Positions 11,410 to 22,031 of a stretch of 64,000 nt of DNA are shown one piece after another. Every line of letters begins with the position of its first letter. Position 1 is the first letter of the stretch. The translations under genes and the position numbers were made by a program. The notes under the pieces are model-generated. The model had not been told where the DNA came from. It saw only the letters and a list, made by a program, of their open reading frames with translations, and did no database searches. The DNA comes from Exophiala sp. HKRS030. Lineage: Eukaryota > Ascomycota > Eurotiomycetes > Chaetothyriales > Herpotrichiellaceae. The stretch spans positions 2,049,665 through 2,113,664 of the forward strand of contig JAHWDD010000003.1 of the NCBI GenBank assembly GCA_023897205.1. The letters are read 5' to 3'.

Positions 11410-12957
11410 ATGTCGAGCAAGGTACAGGTGTCCGAAATTGTGCAGCATCGCAATCCAGAGGATGTCTGGATTGTCGTCAATGGCAAGGTATATGACATGA
11501 CAAGGTTTGCTCCTCTGCATCCAGGAGGCTCAGAAGGTCAGATTTCGGGTGTGTTCTATTAGCATAGTGTTCCAACTGATCTTATGTTGTAGTCATCTAT
11601 CGTTATGGTGGCCGAGACGCTTCCAAAGAATACAACCAAATTCATGGTCCCAGCCTTATCCAGAAATCCTTGACATTGGATTGTCATGTGGGGATTCTCG
11701 ATGAAAGCAGCATCAATGATGAATGGAGTGCAAACTTGTCGGATGGCGAACCTCACACTGCGGCTGTTGAAGAATCGTCGCTTGGAGATGTCATCAATCT
11801 GTTTGACTTCGAGGCGATCGCTCAGAGGAATCTCAGTGAGAAGTCATGGGCCGTAATCAGCGGTGCTTCGAACGACAGCATCACCCGTGAAGCAAATCTA
11901 TCTCTCCTCAGAAGTATAATGCTTCGGCCAAAGGTCCTGAGAAATGTTCGCACAGCAAGGACAAAGACGCGACTTTTCGGCTGTGACCTGGATTTGCCAA
12001 TCTACATCGCTCCTATGGGAGGAGCAAAGCATGGAGGACCCGAAGGAGAACTTGCCATGGCCAGAGGAGCAGCTTCATCAGGAATCATACACTGCATATC
12101 TACTCCAACTTCTTTCCTCCATGAAGAAATCCTGGAGGTGACTCCCAAGCATGCCTTCTTCCAGCTCTACGTCGACAAGGAAAGACATAAATCGCAACAA
12201 GCGATACAAAATGCCACGAAGACCAAGAAAATCAAAGCGATCTTTGTCACTGTGGACTTGCCGGTGGTGTCCAAGCGCGAGGCAGACGAGCGAATCAAAC
12301 CTGAAGGGCCTGCCGGGCAGAAGGATAGGAAAGGGGGGGGCTTTGCACGGCAAGCGAGTTCTTTCATCGACTCAACTTTCAGCTGGGAAGACTTGCGATG
12401 GTTACGAAGCATAACTGACCTGCCCATCGTGGTCAAGGGGATACAGTGTGCTTCGGATGCAGTCATTGCAATGCAGATGGGATGTGACGGGATTGTTCTG
12501 AGCAATCACGGTGGGAGGGCAGCAGATACCGCTCCGCCAGGAATACTCACTTTGCTCGAGTTACACAAGAACTGTCCAGAAGTCCTGGGCAAGATGGAAG
12601 TACTTGTTGACGGTGGTTTTCGCAGAGGTTCAGATATTGTCAAAGCCATCTGCTTGGGAGCATCCGCAGTCGGAATCGGAAGACCCTTCATGTATGCTCT
12701 ACACTACGGAGCCGAGGGCATCGAGCACGCTGTCGAAAGTAAGTATCGAATCTCTTCAACCTGAAATTGCCTCCTTGCTAACTCGCATGTCAGTCATCAA
12801 GGACGAGATCGAGACTGCAATGCGGCTTTGCGGCATGACAGATCTGATGCGTGACGCACACCCAGACTATGTGAATACTGCGGCAATTGACCATCTTGTA
12901 CCAGGCATGGAGCACTCGTACGCACGAAAGGTGGTGCGTTCAACTCCAAAGTTGTAG
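11410..12957 (+). CDS. Cytochrome b5-FMN alpha-hydroxyacid dehydrogenase (flavocytochrome b2-like)
   Basis: Oxidises a 2-hydroxy acid to the 2-oxo acid with FMN and passes electrons to a heme domain, as in L-lactate or L-mandelate dehydrogenase. It is 478 aa, with exons 11410-11536, 11593-12738 and 12794-12957. Residues 1-80 are a cytochrome b5 domain with both heme His motifs (LHPGGSEG and EYNQIHGP). The rest is an FMN-binding barrel: IYIAPMGGAKHG, FFQLYV, TVDLPVVSKREADER, and the catalytic His/Arg in LSNHGGRAAD. It lacks the long N-terminal mitochondrial presequence of yeast Cyb2. Families of this type include Rhodotorula L-mandelate dehydrogenase. Together with the ThDP decarboxylase at 29-31 kb and the aldehyde dehydrogenases, a mandelate role is plausible; lactate or another hydroxy acid cannot be excluded. 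Confidence 0.9.
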
Positions 12958-13072
12958 ATCTATTTATATCACTAGATTAGACCAGTGATCGATATTGATG
13001 GTATCGACGAGAAATTGTTCGGTTCACTATCTGGCGAATGGTACTTTAAAAGCTCGAATGACCAAAGAAGAA

Positions 13073-14703
13073 TCACTCCATCCACGTAACCGTCTTATAG
13101 TAGAGGAACTCCTCCAGTCCCTGGTAGCCGTTGAATCTGCCAAAACCACTCTTCTTGACACCGCCGTGAGGTAATGCAAACTCGTCATGTACGGTCATCG
13201 AGTTGATGTGGACAGCACCAGATTCTATACCTTCCGCCATGCGAAACCCTGCGCGTAGATCTTCAGTGTAGATCGAGGCTGACAAGCCATATTCAGTATC
13301 GTTTGCCAGCTCCAAAGCCTCCTCTTCTGTCTCAAAGGTATAGAGCGAGACGCTGGGGCCGAATGATTCGGTGCCATATAGGTCCATACTCTCGTCTATG
13401 TTTGTCAAGACCACCGGTGTCATCTTCGTCTTCAGGTCTCCTGCCAAGTCCGTATTGCCGTAGAGGGCCTGTGCACCTTGTGAAAGTGCACTATCGACCA
13501 AGCGGCGATTTCTGTCTGCCGAGGCAGCTGTGACCAAGACAGGCGTGGTTTCAGCCGTACCGAACATCCGTTTGATTGTTTGTTGCAGGACCCCTTTGAA
13601 TTCGTTGGCGACGGAAGCATGAACGAGAATACGCTCTGTAGACATGCAAATCTGTCCGGCCTATTTGTGGAGAGAACAACCGTCAGGAAGAGCTTCTGAT
13701 TTCTCTCATGAAGCAGATGTCAACTTACATTGAGAAAGGCACCCAACGTGCACTGTACGGCAGCATTCTGCAAGTCGGCGTCTTTCAAGACAATCGCGTT
13801 GGCCTTGCCTCCAAGTTCCATCAAAACGGGCTTCAGATGCTTGCCCGCACTAGAGGAGATGATACTCCCGACCTTTGAGCTGCCAGTAAAGTTGATTTTC
13901 TTAACAGCTGGATGACTGATCAATTGCTCAGTCACGGCCGCAGCATCAGACGGTCGATGGAAGATGGTATTGAGAACACCATCAGGGAGACCAGCTTCCC
14001 GAAATACGTCCGAAAATGCCCAGTAACAACGTGGTGAGAATTCGGGCCCTTTGAGAATTGCAGTGTTACCTGTGGCAATTGGAAAAGTAATGGAGCGTAA
14101 TCCCAAATGATACGGAGCATTCCTGCGAAGAGTTGCGTCAGCTTCTCCAGGCCTTTTCTTTGTCACCGGGACTTGGGCTTACCAGGGCGCAATACCCAAT
14201 ACGACACCATAAGGTCTCTTTAGAACCATGGCACGCATATCCTTATGGATCGAAATTGGAACTTCCCCCGTCACCGCACCGGCAATTCTACCCGCCGTAT
14301 CCTTCAATCCTTCGACTGCCAACCCAATGATAAAATCCTGATAGTGCTTGCTGGCACCGATTTCTTCGTGGATGATTGTTGCCATTTCCTCTTTACGCTT
14401 CAGAAAGATATCAGCCGCATTGAGAAATATGTCTCTCCGCTCCGAGGGTTTCGTCGCCGACCAACTTGGGAAAGCTTTCTGTGCTGCTTCCACGGCGTCG
14501 ACGACTTGCTGACTCGAGGCTGTGGAGCATTGTGAGATCTCTGCACCCTTGAGACATCCAATGACCGGGAATGTTTCCTCTGTGATGATATCCTTGCCGT
14601 TGATGATGAGAGGAACAGTGTGAAGATGTCGATGTCTGGTGACAGCGTGATTTTTTGAAGGTTGCCGCAGAAGGCTGCTTGCTACTCTTCGGGCGATGTT
14701 CAT
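13073..14703 (-). CDS. Aldehyde dehydrogenase, benzaldehyde/vanillin/salicylaldehyde type
   Basis: NAD(P)-dependent aldehyde dehydrogenase, 500 aa, with exons 14183-14703, 13729-14122 and 13073-13660. Splicing across the first intron restores a split Trp codon in GIAPWNAPYHLG. The catalytic Glu is in LMELGGKANAIV and the catalytic Cys in AGQICMSTERI. The QICMSTER form is characteristic of the vanillin/benzaldehyde/salicylaldehyde dehydrogenase branch. The N-terminus MNIARRVASSLLRQ is basic and Ser/Leu-rich, suggesting mitochondrial import. It would turn benzaldehyde-like products of the ThDP enzyme into benzoates; the exact substrate is inferred. It lies downstream of UbiX on the same strand, 622 bp away, with CGGAA-type repeats in between. 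Confidence 0.9.
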
Positions 14704-14985
14704 GTTGCTTGATGAGCTGATTCGTATAATGATTTGAACTGTAGATTCAACGCTTATAGTCATGCAGATGATGTGTGAAAATCTCAGGGTGATCAATGGA
14801 CAAGTCTGGCCCGGCAGAAATACTTCATTCGCCAGATTCAAATTGAAACCCCATCGAATCGAAAGACTACTATGAGATTACTTCACAATAGAGGCCGACG
14901 CTCAACACCCAGGACCCGATTTGTGGTCACGTTGGCCTGGCTTCCTGGTTTTCCTTGTAGCCGACATTGCACTATCCACCATCAA

Positions 14986-14996
14986 CGGAACTTCCT
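14986..14996. promoter_or_regulatory. CGGAA-C-TTCCT near-palindrome
   Basis: One mismatch from CGGAA-N1-TTCCG (compare 31824-31834). It sits about 285 bp upstream of the aldehyde dehydrogenase start at 14703. Confidence 0.35.
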
Positions 14997-15040
14997 AGCT
15001 GGCATACACTCTATGCACGCCTTAATAATACTGTACAGTT

Positions 15041-15055
15041 AGGAACCGAGTTCCG
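15041..15055. promoter_or_regulatory. AGGAA-CCGAG-TTCCG near-palindrome
   Basis: One mismatch from CGGAA-N5-TTCCG (compare 32158-32172). It lies about 340 bp upstream of the aldehyde dehydrogenase start, between that gene and UbiX. Confidence 0.35.
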
Positions 15056-15325
15056 ATACACTAGGAACCCCACTAAACCAGATTGAGATGTCACTAACCG
15101 GATACAGTTGATTTCCCGATGTGGATTAGTCGCTGTCTGAGATTCTCCTTCGCCTTTGCACCGTGCCGGTGCAGATGGTGGAAGCAACGTCAATCTAACG
15201 AAGGCGAACACTTGCAGGGGTGCTTTCCTTCGTATAAATCAATCCCCTGATTCGGAGTCTCTGGCTTTCATGTTGGTGTGGCTGGGCTGCCCATATACGT
15301 TGTGTTTCGAGTTGGTGGTCGGTGC

Positions 15326-16150
15326 TCAAGCTTTTTTCTTCTGCCTCTCAAACCCGTTCCATCTGTCGAAATTATCAATGTAGATACCCAAAGAATCAAA
15401 CATTCTGCCAACACTTTGGTTGACCATGTCGTCTAGATCCTTAGGCCGAGTGTAGAAGGCTGGCACGGGAGGGAAAATAGTCGCTCCGGCTCGCCTCAAA
15501 GTGAGCATGTTTTCCAGGTGAATGTCACTGAGAGGCGTCTCACGGACGACGAGGAGTAGCTTGCGCCCCTCCTTAAGGCTCACGTCCCCAGCGCGTGAGA
15601 TTAGATCGTCGCAGAAGCCAATCCGGATAGCTGCTAGCGTCTTCATGCTACAGGGCACAATGACCATTCCGTCGTGTTGGAACGACCCAGAAGCGATCGG
15701 GGCGGAGAGGTCTTTTGCCGTGTAGCTGGCGGTTGCCAGGCCTCTGATGTGGGCCTCAGAGAGGTCAGTCTCGTATTTGAGGGTGGCCATGGCCCATTTG
15801 CTGATTACCAGGTGCGTCTCGATTTGAAGTTGGCGCATTATTTCGAGCATGCGAATCGCGTAGATAGCGCCTGTGGCACCGGTTATTCCCACGACGATTC
15901 TCTTGGGGCGAGGTGGCATGAATGATACAGATTCGGCCACATTCTGGGAAGCAGCTTGAGCATGGGTAGTCTTGTGAGAGTCTTGAGGCCTTGGTATTGA
16001 AAGTTCGCTCTTTTCTTGAGTTTGAGAATAATGTATTCGCCGATCAGTGGAATGAAAGTGCATACGCGAGCTCATTGATGTGGCTTGCCTCGCAGCAGGA
16101 ATACGCCAAATCCCGCGAGTGAGTGACTTTGGAATGCATGTTTTTAACAT
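15326..16150 (-). CDS. PAD1: Flavin prenyltransferase (UbiX/Pad1)
   Basis: Makes prenylated FMN, the cofactor of UbiD-type decarboxylases, from reduced FMN and dimethylallyl phosphate. Single exon of 274 aa. After an N-terminal extension of about 80 residues, which is basic and Ser-rich and may be a mitochondrial presequence as in yeast Pad1, the flavoprotein core begins at RIVVGITGATGAIYAIRMLE. Conserved UbiX motifs follow: VISKWAM, SGSFQHDGMVIVPCSMKTLAAI and VVRETPLSDIHLENM. The core length fits the family. It is transcribed away from the UbiD-like gene across a 375-bp shared promoter, the same functional pairing as PAD1-FDC1 in yeast. The symbol is by family; orthology to yeast PAD1 was not tested. 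Confidence 0.93.
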   Translation of the reverse strand: MLKTCIPKSLTRGIWRIPAARQATSMSSRMHFHSTDRRIHYSQTQEKSELSIPRPQDSHKTTHAQAASQNVAESVSFMPPRPKRIVVGITGATGAIYAIRMLEIMRQLQIETHLVISKWAMATLKYETDLSEAHIRGLATASYTAKDLSAPIASGSFQHDGMVIVPCSMKTLAAIRIGFCDDLISRAGDVSLKEGRKLLLVVRETPLSDIHLENMLTLRRAGATIFPPVPAFYTRPKDLDDMVNQSVGRMFDSLGIYIDNFDRWNGFERQKKKA

Positions 16151-16360
16151 TGCAGAAATACCGAGTATGAGGAGTTGTCGTGGTGAAATTCAAAAGTCAA
16201 GTGTCTTGACGTACAGTACACCATCTAGTAAAGTCGATAATGATACCTTTTTGCTGCAGGGAACCGAGGCTAGATCTCTATCTTCAACCACCCGTATCTT
16301 TCGCTCCACCTGTCATTTCGATCCAATAAATATCGTCCACTCTCGAGTTATTGAACGGAT

Positions 16361-16376
16361 CCGGAACTGATTCCGG
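16361..16376. promoter_or_regulatory. CCGGAA-CTGA-TTCCGG operator candidate
   Basis: A perfect inverted repeat with 6-bp arms in the 375-bp promoter shared by the UbiX and UbiD genes. It is 150 bp upstream of the UbiD start and 211 bp upstream of the UbiX start. It contains the CGGAA-N4-TTCCG core seen in other promoters of the region. Confidence 0.65.
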
Positions 16377-16525
16377 TCCTACTCCAGCAGCCTCCGTTCT
16401 CCGTATTGACTAGCTAATTTATGTACATACTTGAGCGAATCAGTCAGAACAGCATACCAATGTCAAGTAACACAGAACACAGAAGTCTATCTTGTTGAGC
16501 AGCAACCGAAAGCAACAAATTTGAT

Positions 16526-18197
16526 ATGTCGTCCGAAACGCTCCTGAGATCAATCGGACGGCCGAAAATAATTCCTGGATACATTCATACCGCACCTACA
16601 GCAATTTCAGCAACTGATCCTTCTGCAGCATTGACTGATTTTCGATCTTTTATTGATGTTCTCCGTCAGGATGGCGACTTAGTAGAGATCAATCGAGAGG
16701 TTGATCCACATCTAGAGGTGGCTGCCATTGTGCGGAGAGTCAGTGAGCTGAATGGCAAAGCGCCGCTCTTCAACAATGTCAAAGGAGCCAAAAACGGGCT
16801 TTGGAGGATGTTTGGTAATGCTGCAAGTCTGAGGAAGAGCGAGAAAGAGAAGTATGGTCGACTTGCAAGAATTTTAGGACTTCCAACAGACGCGACTTGG
16901 AAGGACATCGGCGACAAAACCCAGGCTGCGAAAGCTTCCAAGCTATTGAAGCCCAACATTTTGGCATCTGGGCCATGTAAAAAGAACAAAATGTCCGGAG
17001 ACGAGATCGATCTACACAGGCTTCCTGCTCCATACCTGCACCTGGGCGACGGCGGGAAATATTTGCAAACATACGGCGTACACGTTCTGCAAACTCCCGA
17101 CGGATCGTGGACGAATTGGTCCATCTTCCGCGGCATGATACACGACAGCAAGCACCTTGTCTGCTTGGTTGGGAAAGGACAACACAACCAGATCATTCGT
17201 GAGAAGTGGAGGGCAGCCGGCAAGACAGAAATACCATGGGCTCTTGCTTTTGGGGTTCCTCCAGCTGCCAATTTCGTGGCCGCTCTGCCGATCCCTGAAA
17301 ATGTCTCGGAGGGTGAATACGTTGGTGCACTCACGGGGAAGCCGTTGGATCTAGTCAAGTGTGAGTTGAGTGATCTGCTCGTTCCCGCAAACAGCGAAAT
17401 CGTCTTCGAAGGAGTCACCTACCTAGACGAAGATAAGAAAGGTGTCGAGGGCCCGTTCGGAGACTATCTTGGGTTGATATTTGACGATGATAAACATCCC
17501 ATGCCTCTATTCAGGGTGGATGCAATCACCTACAGAGATGATGCTATCATGCCAATCTCGGTTCCCGGAAGAATCACAGACGAGTCGGTAAGTAATGGGA
17601 GATATCGATAAGGCTGAATGGAGCTGTAAGATCGTTGACGAGCTGACTTTCAACTTTTAGCATACTACAGGAGCTCTTGCCGCAGCTGAGCTGCTCCAGT
17701 TCTGCAAGGAGCAAGATCTGCCAGTTATCGATGCAAATGCTCCTCTCGAGACGCACGGAACTTGGTGCGCACTTAAAGTTGACACGGAAAAACTACGATC
17801 TCTGAAGACAAACTCGAAGGACTTCTGCAACATGCTAGGGAACATCCTATTCAATCAGAAGAGTTCCATGCTAATTAACAGGATCATCCTTGTGGGAGAG
17901 GATGTGAACATCTACGACCTTAAGGACATTATCTGGGCGCTGGCAACCAGATGCCGTCCAGGCGTCGATGAATACGTGTTCGAGGACGTCCCGGGTTTCC
18001 CTCTCACTCCTTACATGTGTTATGGCAGGGGCAAGGATTCCAAGCGGGGAGGTAAGGCGATCCAAGACTGTGTGATGAAAGTGGAGTATGAGACTGGACG
18101 GCCTTTCAGGAAGGTCGACTTCGAAACCTCGTATCCTGAAAGTGTCAAGGACAAAGTAAAGTCAGAATGGCGGGAAATGGGCTTCGCTGAGCCGTAA
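16526..18197 (+). CDS. UbiD-family prFMN decarboxylase (Fdc1-like)
   Basis: Reversible decarboxylase of an aromatic or alpha,beta-unsaturated acid using prenyl-FMN, 532 aa, with exons 16526-17587 and 17661-18197. The fold is visible throughout: RSFIDVLRQDGDLVEI at the start, then NWSIFRGMIHD (Asn and Arg of the cofactor and E-R-E site), GQHNQ (metal His), and SEGEYVGAL (metal Glu). The active-site loop reads EGPFGDYLG, so the third acidic residue is Asp where fungal Fdc1 has Glu (GPFGE). A longer N-terminus of about 40 residues precedes the domain. Cofactor supply is evident from the divergent UbiX gene. A hydroxybenzoate, protocatechuate or cinnamate substrate is possible; the Asp change argues against simply calling it ferulate decarboxylase. 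Confidence 0.9.
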
Positions 18198-18536
18198 TGC
18201 AAGTCTCTTTGATAGTTGTCGGCCCGCCGACTCGAATCACTGATAAAACTTTGGACCCTGCATCGGAATGTTTTTAGGAATGATCCTTTCGTTCTTCCGT
18301 GGCGTCGAAGCTTCGGCTCGGCCCCACAAATTTTGGTGTCGTTCCTAGAACTCGTACGGTCCGCATCTGGAATGCATGTGAGAATGGACCAGAAGCAGGA
18401 TTAAGAATGACAGAACATGAGTTATTGTAGAGCGACAGAACTACTAGCTAGAGGTCTTATAGGACTCTTTGATAATCTATTACACGAAGTTTCCACCTTT
18501 TAAAAATTTCAAAGGAGCACACACATACACACAATC
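18198..18536. other. Promoter region of the flavin monooxygenase
   Basis: This 339-bp gap lies between the tandem UbiD and monooxygenase genes. A CGGAA at 18264-18268 faces a TTCCG at 18295-18299 with a long 26-bp gap. No gene is seen. Confidence 0.4.
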
Positions 18537-20307
18537 ATGGGCGACGCTGGAGCAGCAGACAAACTATACGACCTTATTGTCATTGGCGCTGGTGAGTGAA
18601 ATAGCAATAATGTAAATCATGTCAATGTTTGAAAATCCACTGACCCTTCAATGTACAGGTTGGTATGGGCTCGGAGCAGCCAAACCCTATATCGAACTGC
18701 ACCCAACCGAAAGGATTCTGGTCCTTGAAGCAGAATCCAGTTGCGGTGGGACATGGTCCAAAGATCGATTGTATCCGGGACTGAAGTCGAACAACCTATG
18801 GGGCTCTTACGAATTCCCAGACTTCCCCATGCTGGAAGAAGTGTATGGTATATCCGAGGGCCAGCACATTCCAGCGGCGACACTGCACCGCTACCTCACG
18901 GACTTTGCGAAGAAGTTTGGCATTTTTGAGCGGACGCGCTTCCAGACCAGAGTTGATGCGGTAGAAGCTACTGCCAATGATGAATGGTTGCTGCACATAA
19001 GTAGTAGCACTACAAGCTCTGCTTCGAGCGAGACACTCCAGACCAAGAAACTGATAGTGGCCACTGGATTGACCTCGCAACCCAACATGCCCTCCTATCC
19101 AGGAGAGGAGACTTTCAAGGCGCCCTTCTTCCACGCCAAAGACTTTTGTGCACGTGCAGATATCCTGAAGACCAGCAAGAGAGCAATGGTGGTGGGAGCG
19201 GGAAAGTCTGCCTTTGACGTCGCGTACGCATTCGCCACCGATGGCAATGCGCAGGTCGACTTGATCATCCGCCCTGCCGGTCAAGGCCCCGTCTGGATCT
19301 GTCCTCCATACGTCACGCCTCTGAAGAGGAAGATGGAAGAGCTGCTCGCCACACGCGCCATGACTTTTATGAGTCCATGTCCGTGGCAAGGGGAGGACGG
19401 GTTTTCCGTGGCGCACAGCTTTCTCCAAAAGACGGCCATGGGAAGATGGATCGTCAACAACTTCTGGAACCAGATCAGCTCCGAGGTCGTCGAGACACAC
19501 GGCTACAACGACGACCAAGAGTTGTTCAAGTTGAAACCCTGGTACAGCGCCATGTGGACGGGAAGCGGTGTCGGCATCCACAACTACCCCACCAATTTCT
19601 TCGACCTGGTCAAGGAAGGCAGGATTCGCGTACACATCGCCGACATCACCAGGCTCGAGGACACCAAGGTCCACCTGAGCAGCGGCGAGCAGATCGAGAC
19701 CGACGTGCTCATCTGTGCCACCGGATGGAAGAAGACCTCGGAGAACCTCAAGTTCATCAACTTCAACGGCGGCCTGCCATATCCCGCTGAGGAAATCAGA
19801 CGCCTTTCCAAGGACGCCGACAAGCAGGTCCACGAGATGTGTCCGATTCTCAAGGACCAGCCGGTCCTTCGGTTCCAATCGAAACCAGAAGAGCCGTTGA
19901 GAAACTACCGATTCATCGTGCCCTCGACGGCGGTGTTCAAGAACAACATCGCCTACGCCGGAATGGTTTCGACGGTGGTCACCTCCATCTTCTCGTCTGT
20001 CCAGGGGCTTTGGATCTCTGCGTATCTGGACGGAAAGCTCAAGAGAGCTCCAAAGACCGAAAACGAGGTCACAAAGGAGATCATGCTACATACTCAATTC
20101 GGCAAATGGAGATACCCATGTGGATATGGTGCCAGTCTGCCTGATTTCGCTTTTGATTCACTCCCTTACGTCGACCTTCTGGTCAACGACTTGGGATTGA
20201 AGAATCATCGTAAGTCGTCGCCGATACTGGAGTTGTTGGAAGCGTACAAACCAAAGGATTATAAGGGACTGGTGGAGGAATGGGTTGAATTATATGGGAA
20301 GAAATAA
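18537..20307 (+). CDS. FAD/NADPH flavin monooxygenase (FMO/BVMO-like)
   Basis: Class B type flavoprotein monooxygenase, 567 aa, with exons 18537-18591 and 18659-20307. The short first exon supplies LYDLIVIGAG and the second continues WYGLGAA, so the FAD Rossmann motif is split by the intron. CGGTWSKDRLYPGLKSN follows, as in flavin-containing monooxygenases. A second nucleotide site, MVVGAGKSAFDVAY, binds NADPH, and FFHAKDF resembles the FMO fingerprint. The ATGWK motif near residue 395 is conserved. It would insert oxygen into a nucleophilic heteroatom or a ketone/aldehyde (Baeyer-Villiger); which one cannot be told. The tandem order after UbiD suggests action on the same pathway. A 360-aa frame on the other strand is a shadow. 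Confidence 0.87.
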
Positions 20308-20532
20308 GTTGGAGTTTGAAACAAAAAACAATACTGGTAAAATTGAGATTTGTTTAGTCGAATTGCAGTTACCCCTTTCAAACCAACCCCCGTATCGGAT
20401 GCTAGAAGCTCAAAATAAGATTCACATATCGAATCGTGCTTTTCCACCCTCCTTTATGATGATACTCTGGTGGTACGACAGGGACTTTATTCCCCAGGAT
20501 TCTTTGTTTCCAAATCGTTGGCTTCAATCGTA

Positions 20533-21460
20533 CTACATGTAGTATATCAACCCGTCAATCGTCCCAGCATGCAATCCGCCTGTAATAGGTATATCCGCAG
20601 AAGTCGTAAACCTAGACGCCTCACTCAAAAGATAGATAATGGCCCCAGTCAGATCGTTCTGGTTACTCAGTCTCTTCAGAGGTGGCGATATCTCCAGCTG
20701 TTCAGCTTCCTGAGGACCCTTTGCCGCCTTGACTCTCTGCAACATTTCTGAATCGACAAAGCCAGGAGATATGGTGTTGACCCGAATCTTGTGCGGTGCC
20801 AGCTCGACACCGAGGGCTTTCGACAACATAAAGACACCGCCCTTGGACATGTTGTACGCAGCCATGCGATGTCCTGGGATGGCAACGTGTGCCGTCTGTG
20901 AAGCCAAGAGGACCATGCTACCACCGGTGCCTTGCTTGATCATTTGTTTTGCTGCAAGTTGGCAACTGAAGAATAGACCTCGACACTTAATTTTTTTTGT
21001 TTGCCTTCTGTTAGCTCCTTGTTTGTCCAGTAGACAGGAGATATCTTGCAGAGTGACAACTATTTCAAGGTGTGGTCTTGAGGCTTACGTTGATATCTTG
21101 AATTCGAGTAAACTCCTCCCACGTCTGGTCGACAAATGGTTTATCAATGGCGATTCCTGCCGCTGGGACAAGACCGTCTATGCTTCCCAACTTCTCGACG
21201 GCCATCGCAAACGCGGCGTTCAAGCTCTTTTGGTCGGTCACATCTGTCTGGATGTAATACGTCTTTGCTCCAAACTTGGTCGACAAAGAATCGAATTCGT
21301 CCACGGGCTTGTTTTGCACGTCCAGAATGGCTACGTTGCCGCCCATCTCACATATGGCTCGTGCAGCAGCGAACCCGATGCCTTGAGCACCTCCTGTGAT
21401 GACATAGTTGCGATTCTGTAGTTCAAATGTTGGTCGGACGTTTTCCAGCGGCGGTGCCAT
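20533..21460 (-). CDS. Short-chain dehydrogenase/reductase
   Basis: NAD(P)-dependent classical SDR, 274 aa, with exons 21089-21460 and 20533-20985. The cofactor motif TGGAQGIG is at about residue 22. PAAGIA replaces the usual NNAG, the Ser is in LLASQT, and the catalytic YNMSK is followed by IRVNTISPGFVDSEM. The intron ends with an AAG acceptor preceded by a CTAAC branch-like sequence; other nearby AGs give stops or a wrong frame. The start at 21460 (MAPPLENVRP) follows a CT-rich leader; a further upstream ATG at 21547 is less likely. It is divergent from the dienelactone-hydrolase-like gene and convergent with the flavin monooxygenase. Substrate unknown; it may oxidise a cis-diol or alcohol intermediate. 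Confidence 0.88.
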
Positions 21461-22031
21461 CTTTCGAACTAGAGGGCAAGAGGGTAACAGTAGTAGTATC
21501 CTTAGTTTCGGGCACGAGAAAAGAGATTCGAGTAGTAATCGGCACACACAAATTCCAATTTCCCTCTCTCTTTTTGCCCTATCCAGATGGTTTCAGTACA
21601 TCATCATCAATGATCACCACCCTCCCAAACATAAAACCGATACTGTATAGGAACAGTCGGATAATGACTCAATGGCCGTATCGTTCCACTATCCGTCCAC
21701 TATCCGACGTAAACTTTGATTATTCGGAAGCTTCACGACCTGCCTTTGCTAATCTTCGGAATGGCGGAATCGTCACCCGCGGTACGAGGACTCCGCGGAT
21801 AGTGATTGGAGATATCGAACTCGAAAGGCCGGACCCACAACCGCCCGTCCACGAAAAGTGCCATATTGACACAGGAGAACATTCATTTCTGGCTGCCGCC
21901 CCATAACAATAATTTGAAATTCTTTGCTTTGCTCTGCTTGATCGGCGAGATAGAATCATCGAAAGTGTGAACATCTTTTCCCCCAGCAAACCGGCTCGCC
22001 CATTTGTCGCGAAGTTTCAGCCCTGCCCATC
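21461..22031. other. Divergent promoter, SDR and hydrolase-like gene
   Basis: A 571-bp gap between divergent starts. Three CGGAA half-sites in one orientation occur at 21725-21729, 21757-21761 and 21765-21769. A CCGCGG-like pair lies near 21777-21800. A 159-aa open frame across the gap lacks recognisable features and is not called. Confidence 0.45.

Noticed and set aside
16666..17418. A 250-aa open frame antisense to the UbiD gene
   Set aside because: Shadow of a real exon with no domain features.
18796..19878. A 360-aa open frame on the minus strand
   Set aside because: It overlaps the flavin monooxygenase coding exon fully and is Val/Leu/Gly-rich without motifs; codon-position bias explains it.
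21427..21906. A 159-aa plus-strand frame in the SDR/hydrolase promoter
   Set aside because: It overlaps the start of the SDR on the other strand, has no motif and sits in the shared promoter.
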